A DNA stretch of 64,000 bases, taken from the NCBI RefSeq assembly GCF_001020565.1, contig NZ_LDAS01000001.1:2938520-3002519 (forward strand), in the 5' to 3' direction. Both the position numbers and the translations under genes were made by a program. Under the pieces are notes generated by a model. The model was not told the origin of the DNA and did no database searches. It was given only the letters and a program-made list of their open reading frames with translations. Below are positions 36,294 through 45,711 of the stretch, piece by piece. Origin of the DNA: Maribacter thermophilus. Lineage in GTDB: Bacteria > Bacteroidota > Bacteroidia > Flavobacteriales > Flavobacteriaceae. Every line of letters starts with the position of its first letter. Position 1 is the stretch's first letter.

Positions 36294-37409
36294 TTATAAC
36301 TTATTAAAAACATTAATCAGATTGTCTTCAAACATTGAAATAGTAAAGTGTTTTTTAAACTTTTCTTTTGACAAAACTTTATAATCTTCCCTTAATTTAT
36401 CATCATTAAGTAATATCTCTATAGCTTCCGATAGTGAATCGCTGTCTCTCTGTTTTACAATTAATCCGCATCCATCAATTATGTCCTTTATAGCTCCATT
36501 ATCGGTCGAGATAATTGCGTTACCCATTTTCATGGCTTCCAAAATAGAAAGCGGAAAACATTCATTCTTAAAATATGTAGGGAAAACAAAAACATCAGAC
36601 GTATGTAATATATCGATTTTTTCCTGACCATACTTTGGCCCTAAAACGGCTACCGATCCATCTGGAAACTTCTTTTTCACTTTTTTTCGAAGATCTTCAA
36701 TATTAATATCCGCTCCTCCACCAACGATATATGCTTTAAATGGCAAGGATTTAGATTTAAGAATTTCGAGCGCTTTAACAAACTCTAGTACTCCTTTAGA
36801 TTTAACAAGATTGGAAAGGTATATCAATTGTGTTTCGTCGTTATTATTTTTAGAGACTTCATCTATGATACTAATTTCTTGATCTGGAATACCATTGGGC
36901 ACAATAAAAACTCTACCAGTATATACTTTTTCAATATCGTATCTCAGCAAATCAGACAACAAAATTACCCCGTCAAAATATTTAAAGGTCCTCAAATACA
37001 CCGCTCTTTTAATTCCTGATCTAAGCTCTTCATTTATACCTTTGCCATGAAGGTGAACAACTATTTTACATTTAAACAAACCAATAATATTGATGAAAAG
37101 AGAATCTCTATAAAAAGCCCCTCCGAATGGCGCCAAGGTATAATAAACAATATTCGGTCGGAACATAAACATCCGGACCAGTAAAGAGAATGGAAATATT
37201 AACATTTTTAAAACCTTGCTAAAAGAAAACTTGCCTATTTGGTCTAGTCGATTCACAAAATTCAATGGTAAATAACTTGTTTCAAACTCTCTATTTATTC
37301 TCTTACTCTCCTTTATATATAGATTCATTTGAGAGGCACCATGAAGTGGCGGGGGTAATTGAACAAGGAACAAAATCTTATGTCTACCGTGTTTTTCCAT
37401 TGTTTTCAT
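36294..37409 (-). CDS. glycosyltransferase family 4
   Basis: A 371-residue GT-B transferase, the only classical one in the cluster. The N-terminal part starts ILFLVQLPPPLHGASQMN, with a Gly/Pro-rich acceptor loop. The donor domain has LIYLSNLVKSKGVLEFVKAL near 190, VFVFPTYFKNECFPLSILEAMKMGNAIISTDNGA, where the EX7E motif lies (Glu in KNECFPLSILEAM), and DIIDGCGLIV. It probably adds a sugar of the repeat unit at the cytoplasmic face. It overlaps the O-antigen ligase-like gene by 26 bases. Confidence 0.92.
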   Translation of the reverse strand: MKTMEKHGRHKILFLVQLPPPLHGASQMNLYIKESKRINREFETSYLPLNFVNRLDQIGKFSFSKVLKMLIFPFSLLVRMFMFRPNIVYYTLAPFGGAFYRDSLFINIIGLFKCKIVVHLHGKGINEELRSGIKRAVYLRTFKYFDGVILLSDLLRYDIEKVYTGRVFIVPNGIPDQEISIIDEVSKNNNDETQLIYLSNLVKSKGVLEFVKALEILKSKSLPFKAYIVGGGADINIEDLRKKVKKKFPDGSVAVLGPKYGQEKIDILHTSDVFVFPTYFKNECFPLSILEAMKMGNAIISTDNGAIKDIIDGCGLIVKQRDSDSLSEAIEILLNDDKLREDYKVLSKEKFKKHFTISMFEDNLINVFNKL

Positions 37410-38634
37410 TTAAATAAGTATTTGCCAATAATATGTAAAACGCAAAAAACACAATTCCCTTATTTATTGACAAGACCTCTTCCGTGATACTTGATATCGC
37501 CAACAACCATAAAAGAACGAATAAAAAATACTTCTTTCTACGATATGCCCTATAAAAACCATATGATAAAAGTGTCAAAAAAACAAAGAAGCTGACAATC
37601 CCATTTTCAGTTAAAAACCTAAGGTACATGTTATGCGATGTATAGTTCTCATTTAAAGCTAAAATAAATCCTTTTTCAGTATATTTTTGTCGCAATTTTG
37701 ATTGATTACACCCAGTACCAACCCCAAATGGAGCATTATCCATATACACCTCTAAGGCACATTGCCATTTAGCCAATCTAACGTTTAAAGAATTCCATCG
37801 TGTACTTGTCGGAGAATCACTGTAAGAGAACTGAAAAGTACTTTGATCGACCTTGCCTCGGACCTTATTAAAAAAAACAAACCCGACACATATTCCAAAT
37901 ACAACCAATAAGAGGTATTTTTTCTTTTTCCCAATATCCCAATAAAAAAACATAAGCAAGAAAAGCCCAGAAAAAAAAGCAAATACAATAGCAAACGAAT
38001 CCAACAAAACCAATACCAGAATCCCAAACAGTATTATAAAAAATTTTAGATTTCGTTTCAAGGGTAAAAGATCCCTAGACCAAAAGAAATAATAAATTAG
38101 AACAAATAAACTAAATGCCAGATAAATAGATAAATATGTTGCATGAAAATTAATATTTTGACTTAATCTATGATATCTGAAAAAATTTTCAATGACTAGG
38201 TTCTCTTTGTTAAATATTAATATTGAGCCATTTACACAGGATTTATATGTTGCGATAATTAAGGCCACCAGTACCATGAGGATCGTTGCAAAAGCAAATG
38301 ACAACAATAGGTTTCGAAACAGTTTTTTAGTAAGGTTCATAGTTCCGAAAACTATAGGGAATATTATAAAACTCAACCATTTCTCCAGTTTTTTAAAGCC
38401 ATTTGGAACATCGCAAGAATAAAGTAAACTAATTAAGGCCAACAAAAACAAAGTGCCAAACAACCCTGCCAATATATTTATTTTATATTCATGCCTCACT
38501 AGTTTGAAAAAGGAAACCAGGAGCAACAAAACAACAAAGATATTGTTGATTATCATTGGTGCCAAAAGGGATATACCAGTGCCTACTAAAAGGTAGTATT
38601 GGACGAGATTAAGCCTTTTCTCCCGTATGTCCAT
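37384..38634 (-). CDS. O-antigen ligase/polymerase family membrane protein (WaaL/Wzy-like)
   Basis: A 416-residue membrane protein with about eleven helices and one large periplasmic loop (about residues 250-330). The loop contains RWNSLNVRLAKWQCALEVYMDNAPFGVG and NYTSHNMYLRFLTENG, with the His typical for the Wzy_C/WaaL family. It would polymerise repeat units or ligate the chain to an acceptor. The gene overlaps both neighbours by 26 bases (GT4 downstream, another polymerase-like gene upstream). Which of the two is the polymerase cannot be told. Confidence 0.87.
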   Translation of the reverse strand: MDIREKRLNLVQYYLLVGTGISLLAPMIINNIFVVLLLLVSFFKLVRHEYKINILAGLFGTLFLLALISLLYSCDVPNGFKKLEKWLSFIIFPIVFGTMNLTKKLFRNLLLSFAFATILMVLVALIIATYKSCVNGSILIFNKENLVIENFFRYHRLSQNINFHATYLSIYLAFSLFVLIYYFFWSRDLLPLKRNLKFFIILFGILVLVLLDSFAIVFAFFSGLFLLMFFYWDIGKKKKYLLLVVFGICVGFVFFNKVRGKVDQSTFQFSYSDSPTSTRWNSLNVRLAKWQCALEVYMDNAPFGVGTGCNQSKLRQKYTEKGFILALNENYTSHNMYLRFLTENGIVSFFVFLTLLSYGFYRAYRRKKYFLFVLLWLLAISSITEEVLSINKGIVFFAFYILLANTYLNENNGKTR

Positions 38635-39892
38635 TTCGTTTTGTTTTAAGGTCTAGAGCCATAAATAACTCAAAAAAAGCAATCACTGTAAAATACTCGA
38701 ACCAATAGTCCAGCACAAAAAAGGAAAGCATCAACATAAAAATAAGTTTGCCAAAAGTTAGCTTGTTAAAATTCTTAATCCATTTTCCAAGATAAAGAAC
38801 TACAAACAACAGAGCCCCAACAACACCATATTCACCAAAAATTTTATTGTAAAAAGAAAAAGGTTGATTGGCGGTTCCATCTTTATATGGTTGTTTTAAC
38901 AATTCAGAATTCCACAAGGTGTAATGGTTTTCTGTAAACTCTTTTGACATATACTTATATTTTTCTGGAAACCAACTAACGTAATCTGCAGAGGTTAAAA
39001 AAGCTGTCCTAGAAGAGAATTTCCCTCCACCTGCACCAAAAAGAGCTCTTTTTAGGTCCGAACCAAAATACTTTACAGTTTGATTAAAAGAAACGATTTT
39101 TCGTAACGGGTCTGACTTACTTACCAATTTTTCAGTCAAATTTTGTTTCACATACTCAATGTTTTTTGGACTAATAAGCGCAAGGACAAATATTCCAACA
39201 GATAATCCAATAAGAATTTTCAACTTTAACATGGGCGAAAAATAGAGGAACGCAAATAAAAAGACAATGGCAGAAAAAATAACTATTCCACTCATATATG
39301 TAGACGCCAACATACATAAAATAGCTGCCACACATAATTTATTCTCTTTTCGATAAAAAAAATAAACAGTGTAAAAAGAAAAAATTATCATGGACACCGA
39401 AGAATTGGTAAAAACTCCTTTGATAAAGTCCCCAGCACCCATACTTACCATATGAGGAAAAATTGATTTTTTTTGTATTGCTATATTCACATACTGTACT
39501 ATTACAATCAGAACATTAAGACTAAAAAAAAGTTTTAAAACTACATGTATTTTCTCCAAGGAAATTTTCTTGAACAAAGCTGCAATCGACAAAGAAACAA
39601 GCAACATCAGAATCCACATAACACATATAATCCCAGTGTTCATAAGATAGTTAATGGAATAGTCATCCCTCCAAACAAATAAAAATTGAAAAAAAGTAAT
39701 GATTAGTATAGTCAGATAAAATAGTGCTTTGAAATCAATTATGGTTGATTTGGCCAAGAACAAAAGAGAGATTGAGGAGAACAAAACAATCCCAAAAAGT
39801 TGAACAATTGGATTGCCCAGTGACACTGCCAAGAGCAATAATAGCAATAAGCCGGTAAATATAGAATTTTTAGTAAGTTTATTTCTAAGCAA
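38609..39892 (-). CDS. polysaccharide polymerase-like membrane protein (Wzy candidate)
   Basis: A 427-residue protein with about ten to twelve hydrophobic helices and a periplasmic loop (about 265-345) rich in aromatic residues. The loop includes FGAGGGKFSSRTAF and ENHYTLWNSELL. Helices with FYNKIFGEYGVVGALLFVV near 345 resemble the region after the loop in Wzy proteins. Sequence similarity in this class is low, so the call rests on topology, size and place beside the flippase, pyruvyl transferase and ligase-like genes. DNA is strongly A/T-rich. Confidence 0.75.
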   Translation of the reverse strand: MLRNKLTKNSIFTGLLLLLLLAVSLGNPIVQLFGIVLFSSISLLFLAKSTIIDFKALFYLTILIITFFQFLFVWRDDYSINYLMNTGIICVMWILMLLVSLSIAALFKKISLEKIHVVLKLFFSLNVLIVIVQYVNIAIQKKSIFPHMVSMGAGDFIKGVFTNSSVSMIIFSFYTVYFFYRKENKLCVAAILCMLASTYMSGIVIFSAIVFLFAFLYFSPMLKLKILIGLSVGIFVLALISPKNIEYVKQNLTEKLVSKSDPLRKIVSFNQTVKYFGSDLKRALFGAGGGKFSSRTAFLTSADYVSWFPEKYKYMSKEFTENHYTLWNSELLKQPYKDGTANQPFSFYNKIFGEYGVVGALLFVVLYLGKWIKNFNKLTFGKLIFMLMLSFFVLDYWFEYFTVIAFFELFMALDLKTKRNGHTGEKA

Positions 39893-39923
39893 AATAAAGT
39901 TGCTTTATAGTTAAACTATAATA

Positions 39924-41213
39924 TTATACCCAGTCCCTTAATCCATGAAAGACATTCTCCAAATCTTCCTTTAATTCTGTAACTCTCTTTGAAATATTGT
40001 CTTTTTGAATATCAAAAGTCTCCATTATAATATTAATATCACGACTTATACCATTTGATTTCAAATTATTAATATCATGAACAAATTCACCCAAACCTAA
40101 CTGCTGCATAACCCCTTGGGTTTTAAACCCTTGGTACCTAATGGCTATAACAGGCGTTCCAGCAACTGCCGACAGTATACATGAATGTAATCGTGTTCCT
40201 ATTAGCAATTTACACTTTGAATATATATTTACCATTTCTTCAACGGAAAAATCTTCGGAAAGAACAAGTGAATCAATTCCTCTTGTTTTAAGTTCTTTAT
40301 GTATTTTTTCCATTAAATCCAAATCACTCTTTCCATGATGACGGACAGTAACTTGGGGAATTAAAACTGGAAAAAGTCCCCATTTCTTGGAAGCATCTTC
40401 AATACTATCCATCAAGTTCTCAATATAACTTTCTTTTGCCATTTTCGGATTACTCTTTTCTGGAAATGTCCAATTTACAATAGTTATACCCAAAATTTCA
40501 TTCCCGTTGGCCATTGAAAAATCAAAATCTTTATTTCCCTGTTCAATATAAAACGCCAAATCTGGTTGCAGCTCTAGATGCCGAATGCCATAACTCTCCA
40601 ACAAATCATAAGATAAGCTCTCTCGTACAACTACCCTATCACACATGGACAAATACTTGATTGCAACCTTTTCACTTTTGCTACTTGCAAATCCACCTAT
40701 ACTTTGACCTAAAAGAATTACTTTTTTGTTTAATTGCCTAGCCACCTTTATAGGTTGTAAGGTTCTCCATAAAAAAAGGTTTCCTCTTAAATCTTCCTTG
40801 TCATTATAAATAAATTGACCTCCTTTTACAACGATCAAATCCGCTTCTTTGAGTACATGAACAGCTTTATACTGACTCCCGCCAAGAATCTGGCCCAAAA
40901 AATTTGAAAACAACGATATTTTCAGTTGAGCAACGTCCTTTATAAGTCTATAAACAGCTTGAATATTATGCAAAAAGGAAGCCTGATTCCCAATATAAGG
41001 TGTAGGAAGAACTCCTGAAATTATTTCTATTCCCATCTCTTTCATTTTCCTGTTATGGTACCAAAAATCAGGATCCTCTGCCCTAAATGTAGAAAGTAAG
41101 GTTATCCTTGAAACAGGAAACGCCTTTTTCAACCCTAAAACAGTTGCCAAGGTTATTGCTAAATCTCCTTTGTTTGAATCAGAATAACCATGAGTTATCA
41201 CAATATTTATCAT
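39924..41213 (-). CDS. polysaccharide pyruvyl transferase family protein
   Basis: A 429-residue protein of the polysaccharide pyruvyl-transferase family (CsaB/WcaK-like), which places a pyruvate ketal from phosphoenolpyruvate on a sugar of the repeat unit. It has ITHGYSDSNKGDLAIT at 6-21, a Gly-rich segment ADLIVVKGGQFIYND near 125, VILLGQSIGGF near 165 and the C-terminal KLLIGTRLHSCILSAVAGTPVIAIRY with the conserved Arg-His. Pyruvylation would give the polymer extra negative charge. It lies between the flippase and polymerase-like genes. Confidence 0.91.
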   Translation of the reverse strand: MINIVITHGYSDSNKGDLAITLATVLGLKKAFPVSRITLLSTFRAEDPDFWYHNRKMKEMGIEIISGVLPTPYIGNQASFLHNIQAVYRLIKDVAQLKISLFSNFLGQILGGSQYKAVHVLKEADLIVVKGGQFIYNDKEDLRGNLFLWRTLQPIKVARQLNKKVILLGQSIGGFASSKSEKVAIKYLSMCDRVVVRESLSYDLLESYGIRHLELQPDLAFYIEQGNKDFDFSMANGNEILGITIVNWTFPEKSNPKMAKESYIENLMDSIEDASKKWGLFPVLIPQVTVRHHGKSDLDLMEKIHKELKTRGIDSLVLSEDFSVEEMVNIYSKCKLLIGTRLHSCILSAVAGTPVIAIRYQGFKTQGVMQQLGLGEFVHDINNLKSNGISRDINIIMETFDIQKDNISKRVTELKEDLENVFHGLRDWV

Positions 41214-41225
41214 TCTCTAAATTAG

Positions 41226-42530
41226 TTAAATTAATTTCCATTTCGAGTATGCGATACCCGATAATCCGAACAGTATAGTTGAAAAGACAAATGTATAGAT
41301 ACTTTCTCCAAACAACCATTTAACAATCATAAACATTAGGGATATAATTAGGAGGGGTATAAAAACAATTAATCTTTTTCTTAAATAATCCTTCTCCTTC
41401 AAGGAATATATATTTAATGTTGAAATTGTTATTTCACCTAAAAGAATTGACAAAGCGATCGAATAAGAATAATTTCCAATTAAATACCAAAACAGTACTC
41501 CCCCAGAAATCGTTAGAATAGCTGCTACAATCAAATTTCGACTATATTCCTTATCTTGATTTTTCAATAATAATCTCGTGCCAGAACTAGTTGTAAACGA
41601 AGATATTAAACCAGCCACACCCAAGACTAAGAAAGTGGTAGTATATGAAACAAATTTTTCATCAAACAGTAATGGGATTATTACCTTGGGATAAAACAGT
41701 AAAGAGTTTAGAAACACCAAACCTCCCAAAACAGCCAAAAGATCTACCCTAAGGGATATCCCAGTGTCTTTTAGATCGCTAAAAAAGGCTTGAACAATTA
41801 TTCTTCTGACTCCCTTAAAAATCATATATAGCTTTAATGCAATATAGGCAATCGCGATAGTTTCATTATTATAGAAATAAGAAAGTACATTTATTATTCC
41901 TATTCCAATAAAAAACAAGGAAAAACTAGCTATACCAATATTAAAGTTTGATATATATTTTTTAATATACCTCCATTTTGGTCGGACTAAATAGTCGACA
42001 CCCAAAGAATTTGCGACCAATATACCAGCAACTAAATAGGTGAGCACAAGACTAAAAGCAAAAAATAAAACGATATGGTCTTTGAAAAAAAGGGAAGAAA
42101 TCACCAAAGTTACCGATGGAATAAGTACTCTAATTAACGCTACAAAAGATCCGAATATAGGTTTACCCCTTCCATAAAGAGCATAGTCGGCGTTTAAACT
42201 AATGACTGGAGCCATAAAAAACATAAAGTTTTTTGTGTACCAAAACCCAGTAAAACCAAATACTAACAAAAGGATTGACAGCATGAACCTCGCTGATTGG
42301 GTTTCATAAAGTTCCTTTTTCCAATCTTCTTTAATAGCTATATTCCTTGTTGCTGACAATTGTAAACCAAAAGCAACTATAGACACAATTAACAAAGTTA
42401 AAGAGTCTATCTCGCCAATAAAAGCTATCGTAGAATCTGGAACGAGCTTAGATATGTATTTTAAAGCGAGTAAGGTGGTAAGATGCCCAATACCCGTCAA
42501 TACTCCAACAGCAGCTATTCTTTTAATCAT
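41226..42530 (-). CDS. Wzx-like polysaccharide flippase
   Basis: A 434-residue membrane protein with about twelve to fourteen helices in the MOP (multidrug/oligosaccharide/polysaccharide) exporter pattern. It would turn lipid-linked repeat units across the inner membrane. The frame is open to 42545, but the ATG at 42528-42530 (MIKRIAAVGVLTG) overlaps the wecC stop as ATGA. This translational-coupling junction decides the start. No soluble domain is present. Being so divergent, it is named from topology and place in the cluster. Confidence 0.86.
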   Translation of the reverse strand: MIKRIAAVGVLTGIGHLTTLLALKYISKLVPDSTIAFIGEIDSLTLLIVSIVAFGLQLSATRNIAIKEDWKKELYETQSARFMLSILLLVFGFTGFWYTKNFMFFMAPVISLNADYALYGRGKPIFGSFVALIRVLIPSVTLVISSLFFKDHIVLFFAFSLVLTYLVAGILVANSLGVDYLVRPKWRYIKKYISNFNIGIASFSLFFIGIGIINVLSYFYNNETIAIAYIALKLYMIFKGVRRIIVQAFFSDLKDTGISLRVDLLAVLGGLVFLNSLLFYPKVIIPLLFDEKFVSYTTTFLVLGVAGLISSFTTSSGTRLLLKNQDKEYSRNLIVAAILTISGGVLFWYLIGNYSYSIALSILLGEITISTLNIYSLKEKDYLRKRLIVFIPLLIISLMFMIVKWLFGESIYTFVFSTILFGLSGIAYSKWKLI

Positions 42531-43765
42531 TTTATGACCCCACAAAAATCAAGAACCACCTTGTGTTTTGGTATTTCAACGGTTTTAAACTCATTATGTG
42601 CCACTAAAAACACGATAATATCTGCCTTTTCCAAGGCGTCTCTATAATCTGTAAGTTTAAATACCCTATGCTCAGAGATATTGGGCTCTACGATAAAGTA
42701 CTCTTCATTATTGGCGTTTTGTAATACTTTTTGAGCAATATATTTTGCGGGAGATTCTCTTAAATCATCAATATTGGGTTTAAAGGCCAAGCCCATCAAT
42801 GCAATGTTCGGCTTTCGTCCGTGTTGGAGCTCAAACTGTAATTTGGTCGTTTGAACTTTTTCTGCACACCAAAATGATTTATAATTATTAATCTCCCGGG
42901 CCGTACCGATAATCTTTGATTCCATAGGATAATCGGCCACTATAAAATAAGGGTCCACAGCTATGCAATGACCTCCTACCCCACAGCCTGGTTGTAGAAT
43001 GTTAACCCTTGGATGTTTGTTGGCCAAATTAATAAGTTCCCAAACATTGATGTCTGCCTTATCGCAGATCAAGGAAAGTTCATTGGCAAAGGCTATTTGT
43101 ACATCACGTGATGAGTTTTCAACTAGCTTACACATTTCTGCCGTTCGGGCATTAGTTTTATGAAGGTCTCCTTTTATAAACTGGGAATAGAAAGAAACTG
43201 CTCTTTCGGTAGATCGTTCATTTACACCACCTATTACCCTATCATTATGCACCAATTCATACATTACATTTCCGGGCAATACCCGTTCAGGGCAGTAAGC
43301 AATATTCAATTTATCTTTTAACTCTGGGCGCGTCTCATAAATCATATCCGCCATCTTTTCGGTAGTTCCGATTGGGGAGGTAGATTCTATGATATATAGG
43401 TCGTCCTCTTTCAACAAGGGCAAAATGGCTTTGGTAGCCGCCTCAACAAAAGAAATATCCGGTTCGTTCTTGGCTTTAAAAGGAGTAGGTACCACTATTA
43501 GATAAATATTTGCTTTTACAGGTGTAGTAGCCGCTCTGAGATAACCTTCTTTTACAGCATTGGCCACTGCCCCGTCCAACTCTGGTTCTATAATGTGTAT
43601 TTGCCCTTTATTTATCGTCTCTACTACACTAGGGTTAATATCCACTCCGTGAACATAGGTTTTGTTTTGAGCAATTAAGGCCGCTGTCGGTAAGCCTATA
43701 TAGCCAAGACCTATCATTACTACTTCTGGTTCGTTCATATGGTTGTATTCATTAAATGACTTCAT
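42527..43765 (-). CDS. wecC: UDP-N-acetyl-D-mannosamine dehydrogenase
   Basis: A UDP-sugar 6-dehydrogenase that turns UDP-ManNAc into UDP-ManNAcA with two NAD. The NAD fold is MIGLGYIGLPTAALIA. Other marks are IVPTPFKAKNEPDISFV near 92, STSPIGTTEKMA, the catalytic Cys in LQPGCGVGGHCIAVDP and GLAFKPNIDDLRESPA near 325. It pairs with wecB just upstream (19 bases). An ATG at 43738 (MNEPEVVMIG) would bring the Rossmann strand to the N-terminus as in most family members and may be the true start. It is coupled with the flippase through ATGA. Confidence 0.94.
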   Translation of the reverse strand: MKSFNEYNHMNEPEVVMIGLGYIGLPTAALIAQNKTYVHGVDINPSVVETINKGQIHIIEPELDGAVANAVKEGYLRAATTPVKANIYLIVVPTPFKAKNEPDISFVEAATKAILPLLKEDDLYIIESTSPIGTTEKMADMIYETRPELKDKLNIAYCPERVLPGNVMYELVHNDRVIGGVNERSTERAVSFYSQFIKGDLHKTNARTAEMCKLVENSSRDVQIAFANELSLICDKADINVWELINLANKHPRVNILQPGCGVGGHCIAVDPYFIVADYPMESKIIGTAREINNYKSFWCAEKVQTTKLQFELQHGRKPNIALMGLAFKPNIDDLRESPAKYIAQKVLQNANNEEYFIVEPNISEHRVFKLTDYRDALEKADIIVFLVAHNEFKTVEIPKHKVVLDFCGVIK

Positions 43766-43784
43766 AGACTGTTTAAAAAATCGT

Positions 43785-44921
43785 CTATTCTATATTTCGT
43801 ATATGCTCTACAATTTTATAACATGCCTTTCCATCTCCATAGGGATTGTGAAGTTTACTCATGTTAGCGTATAATTGCTCGTCTTTGAGAAGTTGGGTAG
43901 CTTCATATACAATCTTCTCTTTATTGGTGCCCACCAAGATAACCGTACCGGCAAGTACTGCTTCAGGTCTTTCAGTCGTATCCCTCATGACCAAAACTGG
44001 TTTGCCCAAACTCGGAGCCTCTTCCTGAACCCCTCCACTATCAGTAATTATGATACAGGAACGATCCATAAGCCATACAAATGCCGGATATGACAAAGGA
44101 GCTATGAGTTTTATGTTCTCTATATGTCCCAATAATTCGTAAACTGGTTTTTGAACATTTGGATTAAGGTGAACCGGATATATAATCTCAATGTCGGGAT
44201 TCTCTAGCGCAAGTTGTTTTAAGGCCTCACAAATATTAATAAATCCTTGCCCATGATTCTCTCTTCTATGCCCGGTTACCAAAATTGTCTTTTTGCTTCC
44301 CTTTATAGTCTTTTCTAGCTCTTGTATTTCGGCGTCCTTAAAACCTGATGATGTCACTTTTCCAACGCTAAACTGTAAGGCATCGATAACAGTGTTTCCA
44401 GTGACAACAATTGATTCCGCTTGTTTATTCTCCTTAAGTAGGTTCTCTTTAGATGTTTTTGTTGGTGAAAAATGAATTTGTGAAACTACCCCTGTAACAC
44501 ATCTGTTCATCTCTTCTGGAAAAGGAGATTTCATATTAAAGGTGCGTAGCCCCGCTTCCACATGACAAACCTTTGCACCAGAATAGAAGGCCGCAAGGCT
44601 AGTAGCCATAGTGGTTGTGGTATCACCATGAATAAAAACATAGTCAGGCACAAATTCCTCTAAAACAGGCTTTAACCCTGTTATAATATCTGCAGTTAAG
44701 GAATACAAATTTTGATTGGGTTTCATTAAATCCAAATCGTAATTGGGCTTAATCTCAAAGAAGGAAAGTACTTGGTCCAACATTTCCCTATGTTGGGCCG
44801 TTATACAAACTTTGGTTTCAAACTCATCAGTATGTTTTTGGAATTCTTTTACCAATGGTGCCATCTTAATTGCCTCTGGCCGAGTGCCAAAAACAATTAG
44901 AATCTTTTTTTTTAATTTCAT
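43785..44921 (-). CDS. wecB: UDP-N-acetylglucosamine 2-epimerase (non-hydrolysing)
   Basis: A 378-residue GT-B-like epimerase that interconverts UDP-GlcNAc and UDP-ManNAc. Conserved pieces: VFGTRPEAIKMAPLV at 9-23, TAQHREMLDQVL, HGDTTTTMATSLAAF near 95, HVEAGLRTFNMKSPFPEEMNR with its catalytic Asp/Glu/His surroundings, TGHRRENHG near 215 and TDSGGVQEEAPSLGKPVLVMR near 292. It feeds WecC and so the ManNAcA donor. It starts 10 bases after rfbD. Confidence 0.96.
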   Translation of the reverse strand: MKLKKKILIVFGTRPEAIKMAPLVKEFQKHTDEFETKVCITAQHREMLDQVLSFFEIKPNYDLDLMKPNQNLYSLTADIITGLKPVLEEFVPDYVFIHGDTTTTMATSLAAFYSGAKVCHVEAGLRTFNMKSPFPEEMNRCVTGVVSQIHFSPTKTSKENLLKENKQAESIVVTGNTVIDALQFSVGKVTSSGFKDAEIQELEKTIKGSKKTILVTGHRRENHGQGFINICEALKQLALENPDIEIIYPVHLNPNVQKPVYELLGHIENIKLIAPLSYPAFVWLMDRSCIIITDSGGVQEEAPSLGKPVLVMRDTTERPEAVLAGTVILVGTNKEKIVYEATQLLKDEQLYANMSKLHNPYGDGKACYKIVEHIRNIE

Positions 44922-44931
44922 GTATTGATAT

Positions 44932-45711
44932 TCAGCTCTTTAAAATGCTATTCTCCGGTCTTATAGCAAAAGTACGATAATTCTTCGCTTTCTCAAGTTG
45001 CACCTTGTGGCTCAGATTATTTTCCTCAAGTATCCTTTTTGCAAAATCATACCAGGTCATTGCTTCATTATCTGTATAATGAAGAATACCATACGCCTTA
45101 TTATTTTGGGCAATCAACTCTAAAATATACCGAGCCAAATTACTGGCGTTCGTCGGACAACCTTTTTGTGCATCGGTCACCTGTAGGACTTCCTCCAACC
45201 TTGCTTTTTCCATAATACTCTTATAAAAATTCTTTCCATGCACTTTATGATACAACCATGACGTACGAACAATAAAAAACTCATTCAATATTTCTTGAAT
45301 GGCCACCTCTCCTTCTAACTTTGATTTGCCATATTCATTGATAGGGTTTGGTTCGTCTATAATCGTATAAGGTTCACTTTTAGTGCCATCAAAAACATAA
45401 TCCGTAGATATATGAATTAAAACCGTTTTATGGTCTTTGCAGGCCAATGCCAAATTCTTAGCTCCCTCAGTATTTATTTTATAAGCAAGTTCCGGGTTTA
45501 TCTCCGCCTGTTCAACATTCGTATAAGCGGCACAATTAATACAATAGTCATATTTATAAGAATCAAAAGTGTTCTTTACTTCTTGATCGTTTGCTATGTC
45601 GAACGTATCTTTTCCTTTAAAGGTAACCTGTAAATCAGGGTAATCGGCAACAATATCCCTTATACTTCTTCCCAACTGACCGTTGGCACCGGTAACGAGT
45701 ACGGATTTCAT
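44932..45711 (-). CDS. rfbD: dTDP-4-dehydrorhamnose reductase (short C-terminus)
   Basis: Final step of dTDP-L-rhamnose synthesis, a NAD(P)H-dependent reduction. It has a Rossmann motif GANGQLGRSI near 8-17, CAAYTNVEQAE near 60, STDYVFDG near 102 and the catalytic YGKSK near 128, then VRTSWLYH and TDAQKGCPTNA. At 259 residues it is shorter than the usual 280-300. The chain ends at RPENSILKS, where related proteins go on for about 20-30 residues, and wecB starts 10 bases later. Active-site residues are all present, so it may still work. A C-terminal truncation or frameshift is possible. It overlaps rfbC by 4 bases. Confidence 0.93.
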   Translation of the reverse strand: MKSVLVTGANGQLGRSIRDIVADYPDLQVTFKGKDTFDIANDQEVKNTFDSYKYDYCINCAAYTNVEQAEINPELAYKINTEGAKNLALACKDHKTVLIHISTDYVFDGTKSEPYTIIDEPNPINEYGKSKLEGEVAIQEILNEFFIVRTSWLYHKVHGKNFYKSIMEKARLEEVLQVTDAQKGCPTNASNLARYILELIAQNNKAYGILHYTDNEAMTWYDFAKRILEENNLSHKVQLEKAKNYRTFAIRPENSILKS

